Shown: in pieces, positions 1 through 7,413 of the stretch
Position numbering within the stretch: position 1 is the stretch's first letter
Layout of the letters: the number at the start of each line of letters is the position of its first letter
DNA from: Firmicutes bacterium UBA4996
Lineage (GTDB): Bacteria > Bacillota > Limnochordia > Darwinibacteriales > Darwinibacteriaceae
Assembly: GCA_002396805.1 (NCBI GenBank)
Contig: DGYW01000034.1
Span: 1-28,554 of the forward strand
Length of the DNA: 28,554 nt
Direction of reading: 5' to 3'
Program-made: the position numbers and the translations under genes
Notes under the pieces: generated by a model
Database searches by the model: none
Seen by the model: only the letters and a program-made list of their open reading frames with translations
Told to the model about the DNA's origin: nothing

Positions 1-22
1 CTACCGACTGAGCTAATGGCTC
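1..22 (-). tRNA. Partial tRNA, probably tRNA-Lys (5' end only)
   Basis: Read on the minus strand, the first 22 bases give GAGCCATTAGCTCAGTCGG and so on: a seven-base acceptor strand (GAGCCAT), TA, and the start of a D-arm (GCTCAG..GGTAG). This matches the usual 5' end of Firmicutes tRNA-Lys. The anticodon lies beyond the left edge, so the identity is inferred from the acceptor and D-arm only. It is transcribed away from rodA. Confidence 0.75.
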
Positions 23-80
23 ATCACGCTATGTTATTATAACAGAGAGCGAAATGAGGGTCAACACCTTTTGGACTAGT

Positions 81-110
81 TTGTCCAGAAAAAAGTATGT
101 ATAATATACT
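81..110 (+). promoter_or_regulatory. Probable sigma-A promoter of rodA
   Basis: TTGTCC at 81-86 is separated by 18 bases from TATACT at 105-110. An overlapping TATAAT lies at 100-105. A short inverted repeat TGGAC-N6-GTCCA (72-87) overlaps the -35 region and could be a protein site, though it may be chance. The rodA start follows 24 bases downstream, with GAGGG as ribosome binding site. Confidence 0.5.
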
Positions 111-133
111 CAGAGGGAAAGTGAGGGTTACTT

Positions 134-1270
134 ATGCGCATACCCCGTCGTTATTGGCGCAATTTAGACTGGCCGTTGATTCTAGCTGTACTAGCCTTGA
201 TTGCCATTGGTTTGGTGGTCATTTATTCTGCATCCCATTCACAATTAGTGGCTGTAGGCCTTAGCCCTTTCTATTATGTGCAGCGCCAACTGTTCGCCTT
301 GGGACTCGGACTCATCTTAGCCATCGTTATTGTTGCCATTGATTATCGAGCCTGGAAACGCTGGACCAATCTTCTTTATCTGGCTAACTTGTTGTTACTC
401 GGAGGAGTTTTAGTCATCGGAAAAACCGTCTTCGGTTCACAGCGCTGGGTGCGACTTGGACCCCTTAGTATTCAGCCCTCGGAGTTAGCCAAAATTGCCC
501 TAGTTTTAGTGCTGGCTAAGTTCTTAGAAAAAAAAGAGAATGCCCAAAGTCTGAAAGGAACAGGTCAAGCCTTTCTCTTGACTCTAATTCCCATGGGTCT
601 CATCTTGCTCCAACCTGACCTAGGTACAGCCGCTATTTTCGTGGGCTTGTTTTTCACCATGTGGTTTGTGGCGGAAGCCAATCCTAAACATTTGTTGATA
701 ACAGGACTAACCATGGTTATTGGCGCTCTTGGAGCTATCACCCTCTCCATAAAAGGGTGGGTTAAAATCATCAAGCCCTACCAGCTCACCAGGCTTTTGG
801 TTTTTTTAGACCCCTACGCAGATCGAAACGGAGCAGGTTGGAATATCATCCAATCCATGATAGCCATCGGTTCTGGAGGGTTTTTGGGGAAAGGTATCTT
901 AAATGGTACCCAAAGCTCCTTGCACTTTCTTCCGGCCAATCACACCGACTTCGTTTTTTCGGTGGTTGCTGAAGAATTTGGTTTTCTTGGATCTCTAGTA
1001 GTTTTGGCGTTGTATGCCTTTGTGATCTGGCGTGGTCTACGCATTGCAGCTTTATCCAAGGACTTTTACGGTACACTATTGGCTACTGGTGCCACAAGTA
1101 TTTTCTTTTTCCATTTAATTATTAATGTGGGAATGACTCTGGGAATCATGCCCGTGACTGGTTTGCCCCTCCCCTTCATTACCGCGGGAGGTAGTACCAT
1201 GCTCACAAGTTTGGTGGCCGTAGCTATTGTGCTTAATGTGGGCCTAAGACGAATGAAGATCATGTTTTAA
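134..1270 (+). CDS. rodA: Rod shape-determining SEDS glycosyltransferase RodA
   Basis: This is a SEDS-family membrane protein that polymerises lipid II glycan strands for side-wall peptidoglycan, working with a class B penicillin-binding protein and the elongasome at the cytoplasmic membrane. The 378 residues contain about ten hydrophobic segments. Family motifs seen are GSQRW (101-105), QPSELAK (114-120), LQPDLGTA (159-166) and HTDF (270-273) followed by AEE. The Asp near 272 corresponds to the conserved catalytic SEDS aspartate. The HTDFVFSVVAEE block and short cytoplasmic N-terminus favour RodA over FtsW or SpoVE. ATG is preceded by GAGGG. The 3' end overlaps the convergent neighbour by 27 bases, with no terminator between them. 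No mreBCD or PBP gene is visible nearby. Confidence 0.92.
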   Translation: MRIPRRYWRNLDWPLILAVLALIAIGLVVIYSASHSQLVAVGLSPFYYVQRQLFALGLGLILAIVIVAIDYRAWKRWTNLLYLANLLLLGGVLVIGKTVFGSQRWVRLGPLSIQPSELAKIALVLVLAKFLEKKENAQSLKGTGQAFLLTLIPMGLILLQPDLGTAAIFVGLFFTMWFVAEANPKHLLITGLTMVIGALGAITLSIKGWVKIIKPYQLTRLLVFLDPYADRNGAGWNIIQSMIAIGSGGFLGKGILNGTQSSLHFLPANHTDFVFSVVAEEFGFLGSLVVLALYAFVIWRGLRIAALSKDFYGTLLATGATSIFFFHLIINVGMTLGIMPVTGLPLPFITAGGSTMLTSLVAVAIVLNVGLRRMKIMF

Positions 1271-3379
1271 CTCCAATGCCAGGAGTAATAAGGTAGTAGA
1301 AGCAAAATACAGGCAGGTGGCGGCAGCCACAACCCCCGAGTCATTAAAGACAAAGGCCCCTACCGAACCAATCACCACTCCACCTATCCCTTTCGCAATG
1401 AGGGGATAGGTTTTTCTTAACCAAAAAATGAATTTGGAGGGCCAAATAAAGCTCGCTCCCAGCACCACAAGGGCCACAAGTAAGGCTTTGCTCCAGATGC
1501 TATACCGCAAAAGTTTAAGATTCATGGCGAGTTTACGAGTAACGATCATCCACAGCGCAGGAAAACCATCACGTTGAAACAATAATACAGTCTGACCAAT
1601 ATGCGACTGTTCGCTACTGGGATTAGCCTGATCGATAAGCATAACTAGGACTAACACAACTCCTACCACAATGACCAAGGAAACCACTCCCTGCCAACCA
1701 ATCCTGCGCTCCCGAAAGCTCAGCCAAGTTGAACCGAAAGCAAAGACTCCACAGATAGCACCACCCACATTGGTCCCCAGCATGGGGCTTCCGATTATAA
1801 GCAATGCTAAACTAAATGTGGCAAAACCACCTAGAGACCTTGCAATAAATCCCAATCTATACCTTTGACACAAGACAGCCCAAAGTAATACGGTAGCACC
1901 TACGAAGACTCCCATAAATTCATTGCCCAAGCCATAAAAACGAGCACCACCAATGGGGTCATATCCTAGAAACGAGAAACGCATCAACCAGTTACCCCAG
2001 AGCACATCGTAGGCTATGGCGATCACTGTAGCAAGGGAAATCAATCCCACCTTGAGCAAAGGATCTCCAGAAATGAAACCTAGAGCAACTCCGACAAAAA
2101 GACCAGTAGCGACAAGCCAAACAGGCCCAGACCATAATAAGAGCACCAAGGGTATAAGCAAAAACAAGACCAATAGTGTTTGCCCCAAACGAATGAGCTG
2201 TCTGGGTAGAGGATCTGGCATAATTAAACAAACCAGGACAAGGCTATACAGAACAACCTGTCCCACGATTACCACCCTTAAAACGAGGGAGCGCTTAGTG
2301 TTTACGGCCACGATGCGTTCACCGAGCTTGCGCACGTGAGATTGAGGTTCAGGAGTGGGTTGTATGGTGGCAGGTCGACCGATGAAAGGTTGGTCGTGGG
2401 TGATTCCTAAGGTTTCCAGAATGGTTGGGGCCACATCCATATTCGTGATTAAACCGGGCCACCTGGTGGTCCCAGAAATAAAAAGACCTTCAGTTCGGCC
2501 CAAACACACGATGGGGGTGAGCCACAGACCTTGATCGGCCCCCCTTTGTCCAGGATGAGGTCCCAACACCAAGATCACCGTTTCAGGGCTTTTCAGCCTG
2601 GCCACCTCTTGAATAAACTCCCAGGCTTCCTGAAAGACCCTCTCACCAATGGTTTCTTGTTGGGTCGACCATAAAAATTGACGGTAACGATCGTAACGAT
2701 AAGGGTCACCTAAATCCACTACCACCAGAGGCTCCCGGGCCTTAAGAACCTGACTCTTTAATTGCTCGTAATTGGTTCTAACTCCAAAAGGATACTGGGG
2801 ATCGTTCAGCAGTTGGTTCTCGCCGATTTCTCCTGCGAACACCTGGCCCATCTGATCCATGCTCACCACAGCCGCCCAACGGGCTAGCTCGTCCCCATCG
2901 CTGTTACCCAAAGCCCGAACGGCTAACCCAACATCCACAAAGGCGGTACCCAAGGCCCCCGGTATCACCGTATAGTTCACCTGCTGGGCCTGGATGATTT
3001 GGGCAATCTGGGGCTGCACAATAAAAACCGGAACCAAACCCGTGTTCAGTTGGTAGAGGGCTTGAGCATCTTCATCCTCCATGAACGCTCCGGTCTTGAT
3101 CTGACCCACGGCCCTAGCCCCTGCCCCCAGACTTAGATAAGCTCCAGAAACCAGATCACCTCCACCAGCCCGAGTGTTGAGTAACCCCCAAGCAGTAGGC
3201 CCAGGGAAGCTCAACTCTTCTATTCTTTGTAATTCAAACCCATGCCAGAGTATCAAAATTACCTGTTCGGCCCTGGGAGGCTCACTGTCGGCATAGAGCA
3301 AGGGCAAAGGTTGAGCCGCCATAAACAAACAGAACAAGACCATCACTAATAAGGGCTTCCTCAGATGATTGCTGCTCAT
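1244..3379 (-). CDS. Large membrane protein with alkaline-phosphatase-like ectodomain
   Basis: Function unknown. The 711 residues begin with a signal peptide or anchor (about 8-30). An extracytoplasmic domain of roughly 330 residues follows, carrying the alkaline-phosphatase-superfamily C-terminal signature DVAPTILETLG (315-325), VVVDLGDP (219-226) and an LGPHPG histidine (271-276). The C-terminal half (about 365-705) has some ten membrane segments and a striking GARFYGLGNEFMG motif (478-490). I recall similar proteins in Clostridia annotated as hypothetical. The ATG overlaps the upstream glycosyltransferase stop by four bases (ATGA), implying translational coupling and a shared envelope role, perhaps in polymer assembly or modification. 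I cannot confirm a full metal-binding set, so hydrolytic activity is uncertain; a substrate-recognition or transfer role is also possible. Confidence 0.8.
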   Translation of the reverse strand: MSSNHLRKPLLVMVLFCLFMAAQPLPLLYADSEPPRAEQVILILWHGFELQRIEELSFPGPTAWGLLNTRAGGGDLVSGAYLSLGAGARAVGQIKTGAFMEDEDAQALYQLNTGLVPVFIVQPQIAQIIQAQQVNYTVIPGALGTAFVDVGLAVRALGNSDGDELARWAAVVSMDQMGQVFAGEIGENQLLNDPQYPFGVRTNYEQLKSQVLKAREPLVVVDLGDPYRYDRYRQFLWSTQQETIGERVFQEAWEFIQEVARLKSPETVILVLGPHPGQRGADQGLWLTPIVCLGRTEGLFISGTTRWPGLITNMDVAPTILETLGITHDQPFIGRPATIQPTPEPQSHVRKLGERIVAVNTKRSLVLRVVIVGQVVLYSLVLVCLIMPDPLPRQLIRLGQTLLVLFLLIPLVLLLWSGPVWLVATGLFVGVALGFISGDPLLKVGLISLATVIAIAYDVLWGNWLMRFSFLGYDPIGGARFYGLGNEFMGVFVGATVLLWAVLCQRYRLGFIARSLGGFATFSLALLIIGSPMLGTNVGGAICGVFAFGSTWLSFRERRIGWQGVVSLVIVVGVVLVLVMLIDQANPSSEQSHIGQTVLLFQRDGFPALWMIVTRKLAMNLKLLRYSIWSKALLVALVVLGASFIWPSKFIFWLRKTYPLIAKGIGGVVIGSVGAFVFNDSGVVAAATCLYFASTTLLLLALELKHDLHSS

Positions 3380-4482
3380 GTTCTTGTCCCCAGGGAAAGA
3401 CCCTCATAGAGTGCCCGGGTGCAATTAATCATGCGCTCTTCTCCAAACAGACTGTTTACGCGGTCGCGGTTAAATGTACCCATGGCTTTAGCCTTTTCTG
3501 GATCCTTGAGGAGGTGTAATAGGGCCGCGGCTAATTCGGCTGCGTTACCTGGAAGTACCACTAAACCACCCCTATTAGGTACTACTGCTTCCCTGAGGGA
3601 AGGTAGATCCGCAACTATTACTGGCAATCGGCTAGCCATAGCTTCCAAGACACTAAGGTTAAATCCCTCACTGGTGCTAGGAAGTGCGAACACATCCCAG
3701 CCAGCCATTAACTGGGGCACATCATCCCTCCAGCCTAAAAAGTGAACCCTATTTTCTAGACCCAAAGCTTGGCCATATTTTTCCAACTTGACCCGCTCAG
3801 GACCATCCCCCACTACCACTAACTTCAGCTTCGGAACGATCTTGGAGATCAGTGAGAAGGCCTCCAACAAGGTGTGAATCCCTTTACTAGGAATTAGACG
3901 GGCAACTGTACCAACTACCTGATCCTCGTGAGCTAAACCCAAGGGATCCCGGGCTAATTCCCAGGAAAATTCCCCAAAGCGGGAAGTAGAAATCCCATTG
4001 TAAATGGTGAGCACTTTCCGCTCAGGTACATACCTAACAATCTGGGAGCGCACAGCGTCTGAAACACTAATAATTTTGTCCATTCTAGCAAACATCCAAC
4101 GCTGGACAACCCTGTATCCCCAACTGCCGAAGGCTGATCTACTCTGAGGCAAAGAATTGTGAGCCGTAAATAAGAAGTGAGGGTGCCCCAGTGGCGTTAG
4201 GGCTGCCGCCGTAACTAGGGCCGCTTTTAAACCGTGAGCGTGGATAACCTGGGCTTTTTCTTGTTTGAAGACTCTTCGGAGCCGCCTGATTGTGCCCAAA
4301 TCTTCACGAATCTTGAGACCATCCACCAAGTCTAAAGGAATGAAACGGCGGGTTCCTGCCCATTCTTCCAGAGCAGGGGGACCCACCACAACAATCTCAA
4401 ATTCAGGAATACCTAAAGATAATTGCTGCAAGTGCTGTAAAATACCACCTTCCGCCGGACGGATTACCCACACAATTTTCAT
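3376..4482 (-). CDS. Family 4 glycosyltransferase (GT-B fold)
   Basis: This is a retaining GT4-type glycosyltransferase that probably adds a sugar from a nucleotide-sugar donor to an envelope glycan or lipid carrier at the cytoplasmic face. Visible features are the N-terminal GGILQHLQQLS acceptor-domain loop, IHAHG and TAHN strands, GTVARLIPSKG at the start of the donor domain, VVVGDGPE, and the EGFNLSVLEAMA segment with the two-glutamate donor-binding motif. I chose the ATG at 4482 (protein starting MKIVWVIRP) because GGAGGGAGAAGG lies just upstream. A start 14 codons earlier is possible but lacks such a site. The length of 368 residues is normal for the family. It is the first gene of a two-gene operon, and its stop overlaps the membrane-protein start. 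Donor and acceptor cannot be told from sequence. Confidence 0.9.
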   Translation of the reverse strand: MKIVWVIRPAEGGILQHLQQLSLGIPEFEIVVVGPPALEEWAGTRRFIPLDLVDGLKIREDLGTIRRLRRVFKQEKAQVIHAHGLKAALVTAAALTPLGHPHFLFTAHNSLPQSRSAFGSWGYRVVQRWMFARMDKIISVSDAVRSQIVRYVPERKVLTIYNGISTSRFGEFSWELARDPLGLAHEDQVVGTVARLIPSKGIHTLLEAFSLISKIVPKLKLVVVGDGPERVKLEKYGQALGLENRVHFLGWRDDVPQLMAGWDVFALPSTSEGFNLSVLEAMASRLPVIVADLPSLREAVVPNRGGLVVLPGNAAELAAALLHLLKDPEKAKAMGTFNRDRVNSLFGEERMINCTRALYEGLSLGTRT

Positions 4483-4504
4483 AACCTTCTCCCTCCTGCT
4501 CTCC

Positions 4505-4537
4505 TCACAATTATTGTGAACCAAATTTATTAATCAA
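4505..4537 (-). promoter_or_regulatory. Probable promoter with operator-like palindrome
   Basis: On the minus strand TTGATT (4537-4532) and AATAAT (4515-4510) are spaced by 16 bases, a reasonable sigma-A promoter for the glycosyltransferase operon. The perfect palindrome TCACAATTATTGTGA (4505-4519) covers the -10 element, as a repressor site would. It also lies upstream of the divergent gene at 4573, so it could control both directions. Confidence 0.5.
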
Positions 4538-4572
4538 TACAGGGAATACTGAGGGAAGAATGGAGGGATTTT

Positions 4573-4989
4573 ATGCGGCGCCAAATGTTTATCTTCCTTG
4601 TTGCCTTAGGGGTTTTGGCCGTGGGTGTCCGTTTTTTCGTGAACCAAGGGATTCCTCAGGACTCTCCTCAAGGACAGCAAATTAGATTCGTAGAGCATGG
4701 ATCACTAACCCCACTAGCGAACCCATCCTTGGCCGAATTGCAAAATTTGGTGGATCGAGTTTCTGAGGCGGCCACCAAGGAGCAGTGGAATACAGCCTCC
4801 AAATGGGTGCAAGATCTGGAAACTGCTTGGCAACGCCAACGTTCTAGCCCCACTGGGCAATTGGAGATTGAGCAAGGTATTGCCAATAGCATTCTCGCTC
4901 TACACTACAGTGTGTGGGGCAAGGACATCCAAGGAGTGCTGATCTCTTCGCAAAAACTCACGGATCTCATTAGCCAGCTTTCTAGGTAG
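4573..4989 (+). CDS. Small membrane-anchored protein, DUF4363-like
   Basis: The 138-residue protein has an N-terminal hydrophobic segment (about 4-22, after MRRQM) and then a soluble, mostly helical domain outside the membrane. The spacing of KEQWNTASKWVQDLETAW followed by an E-x-E stretch and a second long helix resembles the DUF4363 family as I remember it. That family is a set of short, single-anchor Firmicutes proteins of unknown function, often near YetF-type genes. No YetF gene is present here. ATG is chosen for GGAGGGATTTT immediately upstream. It is a single-gene unit closed by the terminator at 4998-5034. The family assignment is tentative; the gene itself is well supported by its start signal and terminator. 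Confidence 0.7.
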   Translation: MRRQMFIFLVALGVLAVGVRFFVNQGIPQDSPQGQQIRFVEHGSLTPLANPSLAELQNLVDRVSEAATKEQWNTASKWVQDLETAWQRQRSSPTGQLEIEQGIANSILALHYSVWGKDIQGVLISSQKLTDLISQLSR

Positions 4990-4997
4990 CAACGAGA

Positions 4998-5034
4998 AAA
5001 GGGAGCCCCTCCCTTAAAGAGCGTGGCTCCCTTT
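4998..5034. terminator. Bidirectional rho-independent terminator
   Basis: AAAGGGAGCC (4998-5007) pairs with GGCTCCCTTT (5025-5034), a ten-base stem with a 17-base loop. The A-run and T-run on the two sides let it serve both the plus-strand gene ending at 4989 and the minus-strand small gene ending at 5041. Confidence 0.8.
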
Positions 5035-5040
5035 CTATGC

Positions 5041-5232
5041 CTATTGTTGTGATTTTTCCGGATTGGGTGTGGCTTGGTGCGACTTATGGGGCTTACCTTG
5101 CCGTTCTTTTGATTCAGGATGACGATTGGCTAGTTCTTCGGCTGTTTCATAAAAGTTGTTCGCGCTGCCCAACCCAGCCTTTTGCGGTTTACTGGGCTGA
5201 CGCATGTTCTTTTTCTTCTTGTCTTGCGGCAT
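5041..5232 (-). CDS. Small hydrophilic basic protein of unknown function
   Basis: The 63-residue protein is rich in Lys, Gln, Pro, Asn and Ser, with no hydrophobic segment. It has a KKKK stretch near the N-terminus and a short central stretch, SANNFYETAEELANRH, that is the only part likely to fold. I do not recognise a family. The composition resembles small spore-associated proteins of Firmicutes, but I see no diagnostic SASP motif. The gene is supported by a very strong ribosome binding site (AAGGAGGTGG seven bases or so before ATG) and by the terminator just beyond its stop. A frame on the opposite strand here lacks a credible start signal. A hairpin at 5243-5272 could mask its ribosome binding site. 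Confidence 0.6.
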   Translation of the reverse strand: MPQDKKKKNMRQPSKPQKAGLGSANNFYETAEELANRHPESKERQGKPHKSHQATPNPEKSQQ

Positions 5233-5242
5233 TCACCACCAC

Positions 5243-5272
5243 CTCCTTCTTCGTTTAGTATGGACGAAGGAG
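5243..5272 (-). promoter_or_regulatory. Leader hairpin overlapping a ribosome binding site
   Basis: In the minus-strand transcript CTCCTTCGT (5272-5264) can pair with ACGAAGAAGGAG (5254-5243) across a three-base bulge and nine-base loop. The 3' arm contains the AAGGAG core of the ribosome binding site for the 63-residue protein, so the fold would block translation. Whether it works as a thermometer, protein site or simple attenuator cannot be told. Confidence 0.4.
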
Positions 5273-5328
5273 TTTAGATTTATGATGGCGAATTAAGTAG
5301 CAACATTGAGCAGGGAGGATATTCAAGA

Positions 5329-6213
5329 ATGAGCATAGCCATCATCGCCAACCCTTTAGCCGGGCGCGGACGGGGTGCAAAGACAGCGCAGTTAGCAGAA
5401 CAAATTCTTACTGATCAAAAAGTGGATTTTCAACTGATCTATACAGAGTACGAAGGACATGCCATAGAACTAGCTAGCAAAGCAAGTAGTGATCACGAAA
5501 CTGTGGTGGCTCTTGGTGGCGATGGAACAATTCGGGAGGTGCTCGCAGGCATTTGGCAAAGCAACGTATCGCTGGGGATAATTCCCGGTGGCACAGGCAA
5601 CGACTACGCCCGAGGTTTGAACATTCCTAGACAGACTGCTCCTGCCATTGAAGTATTACTACAACGCAACGCGGTAGATTTTGACATTGGTCTCGAAGGA
5701 GATCAAGTTTTCGGAGTTCTAGCTTCAATCGGTTTTCCTGTAGATGTCATTGAATATGTGAACCAACATCGAGACGGACTTATAAAGGGGCAACTGGCCT
5801 TTTTATCTGCAGTCATTGCCACCATACGAAACCTGAAAAGCTTTCCCGTACGTGTTACCATTGATGGTCAAGTTCTCGAAAAAAACACAGTTGGGATCTT
5901 CGTAATGAACATGCCCTTTGGTGGAGGCGGCATGCAATTTACTCCCAATGCCTTTTATGGAGATGGTCTTTTTAACATACTGATCGTGGAAGACATTACT
6001 AGGACAGATTTAGCCCTCACCCTACCGAAAATCTACTCTGGAAAACATGTGGGTCACCCTGCGGTTACCATCCTAACTGGCCGAGAAGTGGAGGTGGAAA
6101 GTGATCCCAAGGCTATTATGCTCGACGGTGATATTTTCCCGGCCCGAAAAGTCCAGACAAAGCTCCTTCCTAAAGCAACTAAAGTCTTAGTCAAAAAGAC
6201 CCCGATCCAGTAG
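5329..6213 (+). CDS. Diacylglycerol kinase family lipid kinase (YegS/DgkB type)
   Basis: This protein phosphorylates diacylglycerol or a related lipid with ATP at the membrane, usually for phospholipid recycling. The 294-residue length is typical. Seen are the N-terminal ANPLAGRGRG nucleotide-binding loop (8-17), the signature VVALGGDGTIREV (about 59-71), the second loop GIIPGGTGNDYARG (about 83-96), and the C-terminal beta domain with NMPFGGGGMQFTP and LDGD. ATG follows GGGAGGATATTCAAG. Its last codons form part of the terminator at 6193-6229. It stands alone between divergent and convergent neighbours. Soluble YegS-like members also act on other lipids, so the exact substrate is not fixed by sequence. 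Confidence 0.9.
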   Translation: MSIAIIANPLAGRGRGAKTAQLAEQILTDQKVDFQLIYTEYEGHAIELASKASSDHETVVALGGDGTIREVLAGIWQSNVSLGIIPGGTGNDYARGLNIPRQTAPAIEVLLQRNAVDFDIGLEGDQVFGVLASIGFPVDVIEYVNQHRDGLIKGQLAFLSAVIATIRNLKSFPVRVTIDGQVLEKNTVGIFVMNMPFGGGGMQFTPNAFYGDGLFNILIVEDITRTDLALTLPKIYSGKHVGHPAVTILTGREVEVESDPKAIMLDGDIFPARKVQTKLLPKATKVLVKKTPIQ

Positions 6214-6229
6214 GACCAGGGTCTTTTTT
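6193..6229. terminator. Bidirectional terminator between lipid kinase and kbl
   Basis: AAAAAGACCC (6193-6202) pairs with GGGTCTTTTTT (6219-6229). The stem starts inside the lipid kinase coding end, and T-runs are present in both directions. It serves the two convergent genes. Confidence 0.8.
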
Positions 6230-6240
6230 GTTTTCTAATC

Positions 6241-7413
6241 TTAAATAATACCCAATTTCTTGCCAACCTTAGCGAAGATGTCGAGGGCGTATTGCAAATC
6301 TTCCCTACTGTGGGTGGCGGTGACAATGGTACGTACCCGTGCCTTACCCCGTGGGACCGTGGGGAAAGCGATTCCTTGGGCAAACACTCCGTTCTCAAAA
6401 AGATCGTCTGCCAACTGCATTGCTTTGCGCTCATCCCCAGCAATAACGGGAATAATTGGGGTGGTGCTTACCCCTGTATCGAAGCCTAGGGCCTGTAAGC
6501 CGGAGCGGAAAAACTCGGTGTTATCCCAGAGCTCCTCGATGAGCTCGGGTTCTTCCATCAACAAGTCAATGGCAGCCATACCAGCCGCGGTCACTGCCGG
6601 TGGATGGGAAGTACTGAATAAAATGGGTCTCGCCCTTTGTACCAAATAGTCAATAAGTTTTTGAGGACCGGCCACATAGCCACCTAAAACCCCAATGGCT
6701 TTGGATAGAGTGCCTACTTGAATGTCAACCTGACCGTGTAGATCGTAGTGGTCTACTGTACCTCGTCCGTTACGGCCCAGTACGCCACTGGCATGAGCAT
6801 CATCAATCATGAGAATCGCCCCAAACTCGTTGGCCAATTCCACAATCTCAGGTAAAGGGGCAATATCGCCATCCATGGAAAAAACACCATCAGTAACAAT
6901 CATCTTCCGACGACCATGAGTCTCTTTGAGGGCATCCCGCAGACCGTCCATATCCGCGTGAGGATAAACCTTAATCTGTGCCCTACTTAAGCGAGAACCA
7001 TCGATAATGCTAGCGTGATTTAGTTCGTCGCTAATAATCACGTCTTCCTTGCCCAAAATGCAACTGACGGTACCAGAATTAGCTGTGAAGCCAGATTGAA
7101 AGACGAGACAGGCCTCAACTTTCTTGAACTTAGCCAACTTGGCCTCAAATTCTTTGTGCAGATCCATTTGGCCCGCGATGGTGCGAACTGCCCCAGAACC
7201 TACCCCCAATTTTTCAGTGGCCTTTATGGCCGCTTCGACCAATTTGGGGTGATTGGCCAAACCAAGATAATTATTTGAGGAGAGATTCACAACGCTCTTG
7301 CCATCATAGATAGACTTGGGCTTTTGATCGCCACTCAAGGTGCGAGGTTCCCTATACAAACCCTGGTCTTTTAGATTTTGTAATTCTTGTTCTAAAAACC
7401 CCAATGCATCCAC
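6241..7413 (-). CDS. kbl: Glycine C-acetyltransferase (2-amino-3-ketobutyrate CoA ligase)
   Basis: This PLP enzyme converts 2-amino-3-ketobutyrate and CoA to glycine and acetyl-CoA, the second step of threonine breakdown. The 390 residues match the family length. Seen are SSNNYLGL (45-52), GSGAVRTIAG (72-81), SDELNHASIIDG (128-139), the PLP-binding DDAHASG (204-210) and the Schiff-base lysine in TLSKAIG (K238). The alpha-oxoamine synthase family also includes 8-amino-7-oxononanoate synthase, but direct coupling to tdh settles the role. The start is GTG and shares one base with the tdh stop (TAGTG). GGGAGTGG lies upstream. Confidence 0.95.
   Translation of the reverse strand: MDALGFLEQELQNLKDQGLYREPRTLSGDQKPKSIYDGKSVVNLSSNNYLGLANHPKLVEAAIKATEKLGVGSGAVRTIAGQMDLHKEFEAKLAKFKKVEACLVFQSGFTANSGTVSCILGKEDVIISDELNHASIIDGSRLSRAQIKVYPHADMDGLRDALKETHGRRKMIVTDGVFSMDGDIAPLPEIVELANEFGAILMIDDAHASGVLGRNGRGTVDHYDLHGQVDIQVGTLSKAIGVLGGYVAGPQKLIDYLVQRARPILFSTSHPPAVTAAGMAAIDLLMEEPELIEELWDNTEFFRSGLQALGFDTGVSTTPIIPVIAGDERKAMQLADDLFENGVFAQGIAFPTVPRGKARVRTIVTATHSREDLQYALDIFAKVGKKLGII

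Noticed and set aside
846..1076. Reverse-strand open frame inside rodA
   Set aside because: It lies wholly within a well-supported gene, has no ribosome binding site and encodes no recognisable protein.
5037..5258. Plus-strand open frame of 73 codons with a Cys-rich end
   Set aside because: No start signal and starts inside the terminator. The opposite-strand gene has AAGGAGG and ends at that terminator.
6054..6443. Reverse-strand frame across the lipid kinase and kbl ends
   Set aside because: It crosses a bidirectional terminator and shadows two conserved genes.
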